NCBI GenBank assembly: GCA_934202965.1
Contig: CAKPYN010000012.1
Location: forward strand, 1 to 64,000
DNA length: 64,000 nucleotides
Origin: an uncultured Megasphaera sp.
GTDB taxonomy: Bacteria; Bacillota; Negativicutes; Veillonellales; Megasphaeraceae
Direction: 5' to 3'
Of the stretch, positions 35,023-44,414 are shown piece after piece; positions within the stretch are counted from its first letter, which is position 1, and each line of letters starts with the position of its first letter. Under the pieces are notes generated by a model. The model was not told the DNA's origin, did not search any database, and saw nothing but the letters and a program-made list of their open reading frames with translations. A program made the position numbers and the translations under genes.

Positions 35023-36447
35023 TTATTTCCATGCCGAATCGGGTAATGCCAATATCTGTTTCCACGCGTTATTAATCGCTGCTCCCATCATTTTTTTGCC
35101 TGGCGGATCTAAATGAATTCCATCTACTGCTAATTCCGGTTTTAAAATGCCATCTTCATCTGCCATGCCCGGTGTAATATCAATATGAACCTGCGTGCGT
35201 ATATATGCGTTGACTTCGGCAATTAATGTCTGCCAATTATCCGCTGTCGGTTCATCAAATGCCCGTTTAATATGTGCCGGATTCAATGGTGGAATCGTTA
35301 AAAAGACAGGACGAATATGATGGGACAAACATTTTTCCTTAATCGTTTTCAAATCAGCAATGACATCTTCTGACGGAACACCGGCGCGCAAACTATTCGT
35401 GCCAATCAATATCAGCAAATAGGACGGCTGAAACGGAAGGACATCTCGATCAAATCGTTCCACTGCCATTTCGCTCGTATCGCCGCTTTGCGCCAAGTTG
35501 ACCGTCGGAAATGTCAAATAATTTCCATAACTGAAATCCCAATATGTCGGTGAATAAGAAATACTGCCGCCGCCATGGCTGATACTATCGCCAAAAATAG
35601 CAATACAGCCTTTTTCTTCTTTCGGACTCGTTAAAAACGGCAAGGCGTCTGAATATACGCCAATGGGATTACCTTCTGTATCCATGGCCCGCACCCGCCA
35701 ATAAAACGGCGTATCGGATACGCGGGATTTTTGGTCATATTGATGAATATTTGTCGGCGTATATGAATCAATGCGATGTACAGAAGGTTCGATACCATTC
35801 GGATTTTCCGGCCGATTGTTAAGGATTTCCAGCTCATACTTAGCAGCTCCCGGTACAGCAATCCAATCATACACGGGATATAATAAGACTTCGCAAGGTC
35901 CCTGGTTGTAAAATGCCATAGGTGTCGGTTTTTCTGTAAACGATTCAAACCGATCAATATGCGACGCTTCTACATCGGAATATTCACTAATCGGATGTTT
36001 GTCTATATCAAATCCCCGAACACGCCAATAAAATACCTGGCCCATATACGAGGCCGGCAGTGTTAGCTCATATCCCGTCGTATACGCAGTCTGGGACGGC
36101 ATCATGAGGGTATAGGTACGGCCGGTTTTCTTGTCTATCATATCTCCCTTGCTGTTCGGTTTTAAAACCTGTACTTCATAACCAACAGCACCATCAATGC
36201 GACTCCAGCGCAATACAGGATTGCCAATAGCTGGATGACTTGCTGTATAATGCATCGTAACGACAGGTTTTTCTGACGAAGAAACAACCACTTTAGCTTT
36301 TGGCGTTTCCTTAGGTGTTTGGGAAGCAATAGACGGATGAACCCGAATAGCCGTTGTCAGCGGCAGCGTCATTTCCTTTGCCATAACAGTACTTCCCAGC
36401 ATCATACTGAAAAATACGGCCCATGAAATAAAAGATGTATGTTTCAT
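35023..36447 (-). CDS. Secreted SGNH/GDSL hydrolase (paralog 2)
   Basis: Second copy of the two-part esterase, 474 residues, with signal peptide (about 1-23, A-K-E cleavage region). The repeated beta modules (N-P-V-L-R-W-S-R-I-D-G near 78, Y-W-R-V near 142 and 251) and the SGNH motifs (G-D-S-I-S-H-G-G-G, G-T-N-S-L, D-G-I-H-L-D) match paralog 1 in the same order. By eye well over half of the residues agree in the C-terminal half. The first 60 residues differ, so surface attachment or processing may have diverged. The two genes are 128 bp apart. Confidence 0.85.
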   Translation of the reverse strand: MKHTSFISWAVFFSMMLGSTVMAKEMTLPLTTAIRVHPSIASQTPKETPKAKVVVSSSEKPVVTMHYTASHPAIGNPVLRWSRIDGAVGYEVQVLKPNSKGDMIDKKTGRTYTLMMPSQTAYTTGYELTLPASYMGQVFYWRVRGFDIDKHPISEYSDVEASHIDRFESFTEKPTPMAFYNQGPCEVLLYPVYDWIAVPGAAKYELEILNNRPENPNGIEPSVHRIDSYTPTNIHQYDQKSRVSDTPFYWRVRAMDTEGNPIGVYSDALPFLTSPKEEKGCIAIFGDSISHGGGSISYSPTYWDFSYGNYLTFPTVNLAQSGDTSEMAVERFDRDVLPFQPSYLLILIGTNSLRAGVPSEDVIADLKTIKEKCLSHHIRPVFLTIPPLNPAHIKRAFDEPTADNWQTLIAEVNAYIRTQVHIDITPGMADEDGILKPELAVDGIHLDPPGKKMMGAAINNAWKQILALPDSAWK

Positions 36448-36556
36448 GCCAATTCATTCCTTTTACATATAATATATGGTGCGTATCTTATTATAAGTCA
36501 TCCCCGCTCAACTGACAACGTATCCATTTTGATACATATGCTGTGTATGGATAGAG

Positions 36557-37334
36557 GGAGGTATCCCTCGACCCTTGTATGATTCTGTAAACTTGCTGTT
36601 TACATTGGCAGATACACTTTTTCTTTCTGTGCGACCAGAAAATAGGGACGTATCCCTTAGACCCTCTTTATGGTTCTGTAAACTTGCCGTTTACATCGGC
36701 GTATATGCTTTTTCTTTCTGCGCGGTCAGAAAGAAAAAGTATCAAAAAGAAAGAAACCGCCGCCCAAAACGGACTTAGCCTTACTGCGTTTGCCAATGAC
36801 GGCGCGGCAAATTCGCTTCGCTCAGACGCCGCTTGAATCCGTCATCGACAAACTCCGTATCCGGTCTTCGACCGGTCGGCACGCTCGTAACGGGCGGTGT
36901 TGGCAGTCATGCAAGATAGATTTCGCCTGGTTTCCGGGAAAACACATCTGGCAAGAAAAAACGACAGCAAACATAGGCTCATCTCTGTGAGTGGTTTACT
37001 ATATATATCATAATTTGTTCAAGACATCTTGATCTGATATTTTAAGGATATCGGAAGGTAGTTTTCCAGCATAACATCGTCTGTAATTGTTTGCATTTGT
37101 TCTCAAGCCGCCCCGTTACGGGAATGACTGGTTGTGCGGCTTGCCCGCACAATGAGAATGGGTGGCATTGCGTTAAAAATGGGCGTTTGTTTGAGCGCAG
37201 CGAGTTTCGCCCATTTAGCAATGACGGACATTCTCAAAGGAATGGGAGTTTCGGGCGGCCGCCTTTTTCTTCGTCTATTCTTTTTCGGCGGCTCGAAAAA
37301 GAATAAACATTAGAGGGTGCAGGGATACGTCCCC
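36557..37334. repeat. Non-coding repeat island with inverted ends
   Basis: About 780 bp without a credible gene. The left end holds two tandem ~90-bp units (about 36558-36647 and 36647-36738), each with GTATCCC, TTCTGTAAACTTGC and CTTTTTCTTTCTG. The segment GGGACGTATCCCT..ACCCTCT at 36645-36667 returns inverted at 37312-37334. Inner hairpins CTTTTTCTTTCT/AGAAAGAAAAAG (36708-36739) and TATTCTTTTTC/GAAAAAGAATA (37275-37306) frame GC-richer sequence in which a TCGCTKCGCTCARAC motif occurs in both orientations. Open frames here are short, unrelated to known proteins and lack ribosome sites. It looks like an interspersed extragenic repeat or a non-autonomous element. Confidence 0.65.
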
Positions 37335-37389
37335 GCATTAAAAAAGGCACACAGCTGCATACTGTGTACCTTTCCTATTCGCTGCTATG

Positions 37390-38657
37390 CTATACGGAAG
37401 CAGCTTTTACTGTTTTTGTTTTTTCTTTTTTAGGAGCTTTGTAGCCGTATTTTTGCTTCCACGCTGTATTGCGCTTGGTAATTTCACTTTTAGAAAGCAT
37501 AGCGGGTTTAGCCTGCAGGGCTTTTTCCAAGTTTTGCACAATTTCTGGACCATTATCTCCGCTAGCACAAGTCATAATCCGTGTACCATTGACCATGACC
37601 TGACGGCCATCCAGCTGTACCTGCCAAGTGACGGGAGCTGGCTTAGCCGATTTCATATCCGAAACAGATTTTGTATTACCAGCTGTCATTAACGGTGTAT
37701 CCTGTACTTTATTGTCTTTCGGAGCTTCACCGTATATGTTATTCATAATGCGCGCTAAATTGCCTTCTACCAAAAAAGCACGCCGCCGCGAGGAGTACGC
37801 GCCATCTGCAGCAGGCCGAACAACCGGCAGAGCATGTACATAGACTGTATCTCCGCCAACCTGCACATGATTACCGGACCACTTGGTAACGCGTCTAGCT
37901 AATTTTTCAATGCGATTGGACATCTGGGGATGGTTATTCGGACTGATAACGCGTTTAAAGCCTTCCGTATACAAATCGCCATATTTTTCATAGACAAACT
38001 GCATAGAAGACGGCGCTCCTCCCACATTATATGTCGTATGCTTCAGAATATTGAATCCCGTGGCATCCGCTTCTTTTTCCTGATCCATCGTAACTACTTC
38101 ATTATCAATATAATTCACAGCAACGCTTCCCAATAAAACATCTAACACATCGGCATTGCCGCCCATGGCAACATCAATCAGCGTAGATATACCGATACTT
38201 TTTAATACGCCGTTAACAGCATGACGTTTTTCGCCATGCTGCATTTCATGGCATAGCGTAAATGCCAGTTCATCATCATTTAGAACATCCATCATACCTT
38301 GATTGACAGAAATGACGCCACCAATCGTTTCAAAGGCATTCAATTCGTTCGATGGATTGACATATACATCATAATCACGTTGAATCATCCCCGTGCTAAC
38401 TAAGGTGCGGGCAATCTGTTCTAATCTTCATTATAAGCCTGATCGTGCGTTACGCCCGTCTTTTTCTGCGTATTCGCTAGCATCTGTTTTTGACTAGCAT
38501 CATCCATCGCTGTCAACTGTTTTTTTGCCATTGCCATTACAGCTGCTCCATAAAGCAGCGTCTGTACTGCCGTGGCTGCCATGGCCGTACCAATTGGCGC
38601 CATAAAAAGAGAGGCACTCATAGTCAATGCTGTCAATGTTTTTTTCCAATGTATCAC
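37390..38657 (-). pseudogene. M48-family metallopeptidase, frameshifted
   Basis: Exported zinc peptidase gene split by a one-base frameshift near 38425-38432. The upstream frame (38421-38657) encodes a signal peptide and 50 residues ending in A-Y-N-E-D; the downstream frame, read back past its first ATG at 38388, gives L-E-Q-I-A-R-T-L-V-S-T-G and then the M48 domain with H-E-M-Q-H (HExxH) and a following E-K-E-A-D. Joined, the protein would be about 420 residues. The second frame alone (332 residues) lacks an export signal. A sequencing error or a programmed shift cannot be excluded. The C-terminal region has a Lys-rich tail. Confidence 0.75.
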
Positions 38658-38660
38658 AGA

Positions 38661-38945
38661 TTATGTCATCTCCTCTGACTGATATAAAGCCAGGATTGCT
38701 TCTGCGTCGTGATAAAATGCTTCTTTTTGGGCCCGCGGCCACTGTTTAATCTGCCATTCCCAATGCATGGCATCATGCTTTGTCGCAAATCCATGATGCC
38801 ATATCAAAGTAACAGGCCGCCGCGACCGTGTATATTTAGCTCCTTTGCCGCTATTATGCGCAGCTACCCGCTTAGCGACATCTGTCGTCCAACCGGTATA
38901 CAGCGTCCCATCGGCACAACGTACCGTATAGGTATAATATAGCAT
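38661..38945 (-). CDS. GIY-YIG domain protein (UPF0213/YhbQ type)
   Basis: Small single-domain GIY-YIG protein of 94 residues. The signature appears as Y-T-Y-T-V-R-C and L-Y-T-G-W-T (about 4-23), followed by R26 in V-A-K-R and the E in W-E-W-Q-I-K. This is the size and pattern of the YhbQ/YazA group, usually annotated as nuclease-like but of unknown biological role. It begins 4 bp after the cyclophilin gene and is probably co-transcribed with it. Confidence 0.88.
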   Translation of the reverse strand: MLYYTYTVRCADGTLYTGWTTDVAKRVAAHNSGKGAKYTRSRRPVTLIWHHGFATKHDAMHWEWQIKQWPRAQKEAFYHDAEAILALYQSEEMT

Positions 38946-38949
38946 ACGA

Positions 38950-39432
38950 TTATGACAATGTTGTTACAATTTTGACTGTATTCAAAACGACATCATCAAG
39001 GGGTTTATCAGCGAAGTTTGTTTTCACACGACTAATTGCTTCTACTGTTTCGTAATCTTTTACGACTTTGCCAAAAATAGAATGATGGTTTTGAAGCCAT
39101 GGCGTCGGAACAACAGTTACAAAAAATTGGGAGCTGCCCGTATTCGGACCTGCATTTGCCATTGCCAGCACACCCGGTTCAGCAAAGGTTAAAGACGGGT
39201 CAAATTCATCCGGAATGGTTTCATCCGAGCCACCGCATCCTGTGCCGGTCGGATCCCCACCTTGAATCATAAATTCAGCAATAATGCGATGAAAAATCGT
39301 ACCGTCATAAAAACCGGATTCTGCTAATTTTTTAAAATTAGCTACTGTAATTGGAGCTTGATCTGGAAATAATTGAACTGTAAAATCTCCGCGATTTGTC
39401 TGAAAAATTGCATATAAAGTATTATCTGTCAT
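38950..39432 (-). CDS. Cyclophilin-type peptidyl-prolyl isomerase
   Basis: Cytoplasmic cyclophilin of 160 residues that speeds proline isomerisation in folding proteins. The active-site segment F-H-R-I-I-A-E-F-M-I-Q-G-G-D (catalytic Arg near 50) and N-T-G-S-S-Q-F-F-V-T near 97 are intact. The start at 39432 follows ATGGAGGAATATTTC; a longer frame begins inside that site. No signal peptide is present. Confidence 0.94.
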   Translation of the reverse strand: MTDNTLYAIFQTNRGDFTVQLFPDQAPITVANFKKLAESGFYDGTIFHRIIAEFMIQGGDPTGTGCGGSDETIPDEFDPSLTFAEPGVLAMANAGPNTGSSQFFVTVVPTPWLQNHHSIFGKVVKDYETVEAISRVKTNFADKPLDDVVLNTVKIVTTLS

Positions 39433-39533
39433 GAAATATTCCTCCATCTATTATAGTTTTATTTTATATTACCGTAGATTGACCAGACATGCAAGGAAGG
39501 CTCTCTTTCATTTTGATATTTAAGAAAAAAAAT

Positions 39534-39562
39534 TTGACAATCTTGTAAATAGGTCGTACAAT
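39534..39562 (+). promoter_or_regulatory. Promoter of the MFS-marR operon
   Basis: TTGACA, exactly 17-bp spacer, TACAAT. Transcription would begin just before the palindromic operator at 39571. Confidence 0.85.
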
Positions 39563-39570
39563 AAGTACAG

Positions 39571-39637
39571 TTTTCAGATAATTAACTAGTTAATTATCTG
39601 AAAATGTTTTTTTATTTATTTCATTAACTAGTTATCT
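39571..39637. promoter_or_regulatory. MarR-type operator: 34-bp perfect palindrome plus a second half-site
   Basis: TTTTCAGATAATTAACT followed directly by its exact complement (39571-39604), and a partial repeat TTAACTAGTTATCT at 39624-39637. The core TTAACTAGTTAA is typical of MarR-family sites. It lies directly downstream of the promoter, so bound protein would block transcription of the MFS-marR operon. Confidence 0.8.
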
Positions 39638-39666
39638 ATTTTATACGAAAAGGAGCGTATTCACGT

Positions 39667-40869
39667 ATGCATTCTGCTATTTTATGGACCAGACCTTTTT
39701 TGGCGATTATCGTTGCCAATGGATTACTATTTGCCAGTTTTCATAGTTTACTTCCTACACTGCCGATGTACATTGCTTCCTTAGGTTCTTCCGGTGCGAT
39801 TGTCGGCTTGATTTCCGGTATTTTTGGCGTATCGGCTATTGGTATTCGTTTTTTTACAGATAATTTGGTCTGCCGGTTTGGTAAAAAACGTTGTTTATAT
39901 TTGGGAATTTTCCTTTCCGCACTGGCAACCATTTCTTACATGTTCTTTACTTCTACAGGCATGCTGCTAGCTGCCCGTATTGTGCAAGGACTTGGCTTTG
40001 GATTGGGAACAACCTTTGCTGCCGCCATTGCTGTCGACATTATTCCCGCATCCCGTCGCGGTGAAGGTGTTGGCTATTTTGGTCTTGGCAATACGATTTC
40101 CATGGGAATTGCCCCAGCATTGGGCGTATTTCTTCTGACAACATGGAATGCGAATTTTTTGTTTACGTTTTCTACACTCGCATCAATACTGGCCATTGGC
40201 AGTGTACTGCTCTGCCATATGCCGGCAAAAGCAAAACGACTGCAAAAAGCACAACAACAAGCTCCTAAAGAAAAAATTCCTTTTATGAGTCATTTTTTTG
40301 AAGCCGGCACAGGCTATCCGGCTTTTTTCACCATGCTCTTCGGCCTGGCATACGGCAGTGTCAATACATTTATTGCCTTAATGGCCCAAGAAGCACACAT
40401 TGAAAATCCCGGTCTCTTTTTTGTCATTGGTACGATCTTCGTCTTTATTACTCGTGCCTTTGGCGGACGTATTTACGACTTAAAAGGGCCTTTTTGGGTC
40501 CTGCTGCCCGGTATTCTTTCCTATACAGTCGGCGTTATCCTGATCATACAAGCCACTACATTTACCGTATTGATGACCGCTGCCGTTTTCTACGGATTAG
40601 GTGCCGGACTCATTATGCCGGCTCTGATGACCTGGCTGTTTAACTCTGTCGCACCAGTACGTCGCAGTAATGCCAGCGCTACCTATTACAATATGCTAGA
40701 TGTCGGTACGAGTGCCGGTATTATCGTCTTAGGCAGTATTGCTGACATGATCGGCTATATTCACATGTTCTATGTCGTTTTGGCTGCTATGATTCTGTTT
40801 CTTCTCGTGTTCTTATTTCAGCATATGACGCATGCCCTTCCCAAAGGAGGTCAAACACATGATTGCTAA
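39667..40869 (+). CDS. MFS transporter (drug efflux type)
   Basis: Major facilitator protein of 400 residues with about 12 membrane segments. The loop 2-3 pattern of MFS proteins appears as D-N-L-V-C-R-F-G-K-K-R near 62-72. The large central loop (about 180-210) is Lys/Gln-rich. It resembles the YwoG/YfcJ-like uncharacterised efflux group; the substrate is unknown. It is the first gene of an operon with a MarR regulator, with which it overlaps by 11 bp, and a palindromic operator lies upstream, a standard arrangement for inducible export. Confidence 0.88.
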   Translation: MHSAILWTRPFLAIIVANGLLFASFHSLLPTLPMYIASLGSSGAIVGLISGIFGVSAIGIRFFTDNLVCRFGKKRCLYLGIFLSALATISYMFFTSTGMLLAARIVQGLGFGLGTTFAAAIAVDIIPASRRGEGVGYFGLGNTISMGIAPALGVFLLTTWNANFLFTFSTLASILAIGSVLLCHMPAKAKRLQKAQQQAPKEKIPFMSHFFEAGTGYPAFFTMLFGLAYGSVNTFIALMAQEAHIENPGLFFVIGTIFVFITRAFGGRIYDLKGPFWVLLPGILSYTVGVILIIQATTFTVLMTAAVFYGLGAGLIMPALMTWLFNSVAPVRRSNASATYYNMLDVGTSAGIIVLGSIADMIGYIHMFYVVLAAMILFLLVFLFQHMTHALPKGGQTHDC

Positions 40870-41302
40870 GGATATACTGCAAAAAGATGACGCACTCATT
40901 CATCAAATCTACGTAACAATGCGTCTGTTTACTAAAAATCTCAATGATGTCATTTCACCGTATGACGTATATAGTTCAGAATGGACGATTATCAATTATC
41001 TTCATCATCATGAAGCCATTTCCCAAGCCGATTTAGCAGCTGCCCTGCAAATTGAACCAGCTGCCGTGTCTAAAACGATTGGAAAAATGGAAAAAAAAGG
41101 ATTGGTCACGCGTTCCAGTGCCAAAGACAAACGAGAAAAACACATCTCTATGACCCCAAAATGCCGTGAACTCTTTCCCCAATTAGCAGCCACGCTTGCT
41201 AAGCACCGTCAACAATCCCTCACCGGCATTTCCGAAAAATCCCGCCAAGATATGCTGCAAATGATGAAAACAATGTTTGATAATTTAAAAAACTCTCACT
41301 AA
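40859..41302 (+). CDS. MarR-family transcriptional regulator
   Basis: Winged-helix repressor of 147 residues. The recognition region I-S-Q-A-D-L-A-A-A-L-Q-I (about 49-60), V-S-K-T-I-G-K-M near 66 and the wing with K-D-K-R-E-K near 86 are typical. The start at 40859 follows AAAGGAGGTC inside the end of the MFS gene. It is the probable ligand-responsive regulator of its own operon through the palindrome at 39571. Confidence 0.9.
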   Translation: MIAKDILQKDDALIHQIYVTMRLFTKNLNDVISPYDVYSSEWTIINYLHHHEAISQADLAAALQIEPAAVSKTIGKMEKKGLVTRSSAKDKREKHISMTPKCRELFPQLAATLAKHRQQSLTGISEKSRQDMLQMMKTMFDNLKNSH

Positions 41303-41352
41303 TTGGTTGTAAATCCAACAGCTATTTTTATTGCCTTCTTGTATACTGTACT

Positions 41353-41369
41353 TGTAAGAATTCCTTACA
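41353..41369. promoter_or_regulatory. Inverted repeat upstream of hcp
   Basis: TGTAAG-N5-CTTACA with perfect arms, a few bases downstream of a TATACT hexamer (41342-41347). The form suits a CRP/FNR-family site such as that of HcpR, the nitrosative stress regulator, but the bases do not match a site I can name. It lies 94 bp upstream of the hcp start. Confidence 0.5.
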
Positions 41370-41462
41370 CATGATACAAGGAGGCATTTTGTATCTATCG
41401 ATTGATATAAAAAATGTTCCTGCTGAAATTCGATATTTTCTGTACATTTAGGAGGAATGACC

Positions 41463-43025
41463 ATGAATAAAAATATGTTTTGCTTTCAATGTGAACAAAC
41501 AGCTTTCGGTACTGGCTGTACCGGCCGTGCTGGCGTCTGTGGTAAATCTGCTGACGCTGCTAAATTGCAAGATACACTGACAGGCGCTTTAGTTGGATTG
41601 GCACGTGCCTGCACAAACGCAACTCCGACATCCAAGACGCATCGCATTCTATTGGAAGGGCTATTTACGACGGTAACCAATGTCAATTTCGATGTTACTA
41701 CCATTCAGCAAATGATTGATACCGTCCATGCTGAAACAAAACAACTAGGCCATACAACCAACGACTACGACGTCCAGCAAATTTGGAATGCCAACGAAGA
41801 TATCCGTTCGTTAAAATCTCTGATTCTCTTTGGTATGCGCGGTATGGCAGCCTATGCCTATCATGCACTGATGTTGGGAAAATCAGATGACACGGTCAAC
41901 GCCTTTTTTATCAAAGGATTGACAGCTCTTGGTGAAGAAGGAAGCATGGATACGCTCCTGCCTCTCGTTTTAGAAACAGGCAAAGTAAATCTGACCTGTA
42001 TGGCCATGCTGGATGAAGCGAATACGACAGCCTATGGTACGCCAACACCTACAACCGTTCCCTTGACGATTGAAAAAGGCCCATTTATTGTCATTACCGG
42101 CCACGACTTAAAAGATTTAGAATTACTGCTGCAGCAAACAGACGGCAAAGGCATTAACGTATATACACACGGCGAAATGCTGCCGGCTCATGCTTATCCG
42201 CTTCTCAAAAAGCACCCGCAGCTTAAGGGCAACTTTGGTACGGCTTGGCAAAATCAGCAAAAAGAATTTGACCAGATTCCGGCACCCATTCTCTTTACCA
42301 CCAACTGTCTTATGCCGCCGCGTAAATCCTATGCCGACCGCGTCTTTACGACCGAAGTTGTTTCCTATCCGGAAATTCAGCATATCGGCAGCAATAAAGA
42401 TTTCACGCCATTGATTGAAAAAGCGTTGGAATTAGGCGGTTATACGGAAGACCGTCCCATGACCGGTATCAATGGCGGTACAACTATCATGACCGGTTTC
42501 AGCCATGGCGCTGTTCTTTCTGTAGCCGATACGGTTATTGACGCCGTAAAATCCGGTGCGATCAACCATTTCTTCCTCGTCGGCGGCTGCGACGGCGCTC
42601 GACCGGGCCGCAACTATTATACGGAATTTGTTCAAAAAACACCTAAAGATTCGGTTGTTCTCACACTCGCCTGCGGCAAATATCGGTTTAATGACCTCAA
42701 TCTCGGTACCATTGGCGGCTTGCCACGCCTCATGGATATGGGCCAATGCAATGATGCCTACAGTGCCTTAAAAGTAGCATTGGCACTAGCCGAAGCATTC
42801 AAATGCGGTGTCAATGACCTGCCGCTGACACTCGTTTTATCTTGGTACGAACAAAAAGCCGTCTGCATTCTCTTAACACTCTTATATTTGGGCATTCAGA
42901 ATATCTACTTAGGGCCAACACTACCGGCCTTCCTTTCGCCGAATGTTTTAAATTATTTGGTTGAACACTATCATATCCGTCCGATTAGCACGCCTGATGA
43001 AGATTTGAAAAAAATTTTAGGATAA
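41463..43025 (+). CDS. hcp: Hydroxylamine reductase / hybrid cluster protein
   Basis: Iron-sulfur protein implicated in nitric oxide or hydroxylamine reduction and protection from nitrosative stress in anaerobes. The 520 residues begin with the N-terminal cluster motif C-F-Q-C...G-C...V-C-G (residues 6-27). The hybrid cluster ligands follow: H-E/E-H type residues in T-H-G-E-M near 239, C in T-N-C-L-M near 282, G-G-C-D-G near 378 and L-A-C-G-K-Y near 403. The start at 41463 follows AGGAGGAATGACC. It is transcribed alone: a possible operator precedes it and a strong terminator follows. Confidence 0.94.
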   Translation: MNKNMFCFQCEQTAFGTGCTGRAGVCGKSADAAKLQDTLTGALVGLARACTNATPTSKTHRILLEGLFTTVTNVNFDVTTIQQMIDTVHAETKQLGHTTNDYDVQQIWNANEDIRSLKSLILFGMRGMAAYAYHALMLGKSDDTVNAFFIKGLTALGEEGSMDTLLPLVLETGKVNLTCMAMLDEANTTAYGTPTPTTVPLTIEKGPFIVITGHDLKDLELLLQQTDGKGINVYTHGEMLPAHAYPLLKKHPQLKGNFGTAWQNQQKEFDQIPAPILFTTNCLMPPRKSYADRVFTTEVVSYPEIQHIGSNKDFTPLIEKALELGGYTEDRPMTGINGGTTIMTGFSHGAVLSVADTVIDAVKSGAINHFFLVGGCDGARPGRNYYTEFVQKTPKDSVVLTLACGKYRFNDLNLGTIGGLPRLMDMGQCNDAYSALKVALALAEAFKCGVNDLPLTLVLSWYEQKAVCILLTLLYLGIQNIYLGPTLPAFLSPNVLNYLVEHYHIRPISTPDEDLKKILG

Positions 43026-43045
43026 CCCTCTTCTTTTATATATAA

Positions 43046-43098
43046 GAAATAAGCCGAAATATGCATAATCCCCCTTGCTATTTCGGCTTATTTCGTTT
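43046..43098 (+). terminator. Terminator after hcp
   Basis: A 16-bp perfect stem (GAAATAAGCCGAAATA and complement) with a 17-nt loop that contains CCCCC, 20 bp past the hcp stop. Confidence 0.85.
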
Positions 43099-43176
43099 AT
43101 ATATACCATTAGATGATTCATTTCAAAAACAGTGATGAATGATATATCACTATATACTAAAAAGGATGTGTTCTTT

Positions 43177-44298
43177 ATGAATGATATCATGATACACCAC
43201 ATACGCTCATATATCCATGCGCATATCCAAGAGCTCATTGATTTAATCTGTACAGTTTCTGCTATTCCGTCCCCAACAGGACATGAAAAACGGAAAGCAA
43301 ACTGGATCTTACAGCAGCTGCATGATATGGGAGCCCATCAAGCCTATATCGATAAAGCCGGCAATGTCTTGTATCCCTACCAAATTGCTTCTACCGGAAA
43401 ATTTCCACTCTATAACGCACATATCGATACGGTTTTCTCTCAACTTGATACAATTACCCCCCACATCGAAGGCGATATATTATATGCTCCTTCCTGTGGA
43501 GATAACAGCGCAGATGTTGCCGCATTATTATGGATTGCCCGTATGCTGCTTACACTTCACATTTCTCTGCCTTCCGGCGTAATGCTGGCGTTTAACGTCG
43601 GCGAAGAAGGATTAGGAAATCTCAAGGGCATTCGCTATATTATGAATACCTGGAAAGATCGAATTGCTGAAGTTGTCGCCGTAGACGGCACAGATCAGGC
43701 GTTCGTCAATCACGCTGTCGGCTCCCGTCGCTATGCCATTCATATTAACGCCCAAGGAGGACATAGCTGGGGCAATTTTGGCAATACCAATGCCCTTGCC
43801 GTCGCCGCCGAAATCATTCACGACCTCTATCAACTGCAAGTACCGGCTAGCCCCAAAACAACCTATAATATAGGCACACTAACAGGCGGCACCACCGTTA
43901 ATTCCATTGCCGAACAAGCCGATATGACTCTCGACTTGCGCTCTGAATCTATCTCTGCCCTTACAGAACTGGATGCTGACGTCACTAGCATCATACACCG
44001 CCATAGATCACGTACCGTACAAATCACGCAAACGTTGATTGGCAGTCGTCCCTGCAGTGATGGCGTATTAAAAGCACCGCTGTATGACCGCATTTGCGCA
44101 ATTCGTCACGCCCAGGGTCTTCCTACTACTTGGCGTACAGGCAGCACAGATGCCAATATACCGCTCAGCATGGGCATTCCGGCTACGGCTTTCAGTATCT
44201 ACCACGGGCAAGGGGCTCATACAATAAGCGAACGTCTCTCTCTTCCTTCGCTGGAACCAGGACTCCTGCAATTAGTCCGTTTGCTCCTAAGCGACTAA
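43177..44298 (+). CDS. M20-family metallopeptidase (peptidase T/ArgE-DapE type)
   Basis: Di-zinc amidohydrolase/peptidase of 373 residues. Metal and catalytic motifs are in order: N-A-H-I-D-T near 78-83 (His and Asp), C-G-D-N-S near 108, catalytic E-E in V-G-E-E-G near 147, Asp in A-V-D-G-T near 169, and the C-terminal metal His in G-Q-G-A-H-T near 347. G-G-H-S-W in the middle marks the dimerisation domain. The start at 43177 follows AAAAAGGATG. The substrate class (dipeptide, acylated amino acid or tripeptide) cannot be told. It stands alone between two terminators. Confidence 0.87.
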   Translation: MNDIMIHHIRSYIHAHIQELIDLICTVSAIPSPTGHEKRKANWILQQLHDMGAHQAYIDKAGNVLYPYQIASTGKFPLYNAHIDTVFSQLDTITPHIEGDILYAPSCGDNSADVAALLWIARMLLTLHISLPSGVMLAFNVGEEGLGNLKGIRYIMNTWKDRIAEVVAVDGTDQAFVNHAVGSRRYAIHINAQGGHSWGNFGNTNALAVAAEIIHDLYQLQVPASPKTTYNIGTLTGGTTVNSIAEQADMTLDLRSESISALTELDADVTSIIHRHRSRTVQITQTLIGSRPCSDGVLKAPLYDRICAIRHAQGLPTTWRTGSTDANIPLSMGIPATAFSIYHGQGAHTISERLSLPSLEPGLLQLVRLLLSD

Positions 44299-44332
44299 CT
44301 AAATCAGTTTATCACTGCTATGTTTATATATA

Positions 44333-44375
44333 AAATCCCCGTTATACAAACACATTGTCTGTATAACGGGGATTT
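44333..44375. terminator. Bidirectional terminator between M20 peptidase and pyk
   Basis: A 16-bp perfect stem AAATCCCCGTTATACA with complement and an 11-nt loop between convergent genes. Confidence 0.9.
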
Positions 44376-44414
44376 CTGTTGGAATATATATCCCGATAGG
44401 GTGTAAATACGAAA

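Noticed and set aside
36575..37306. Several 60-70 codon frames in the repeat island
   Set aside because: No ribosome sites or known domains; internal repeats and hairpins explain the open frames.
36645..37334. CRISPR array
   Set aside because: Only two long tandem units with no regular spacers; no short regularly spaced repeats exist in the window.
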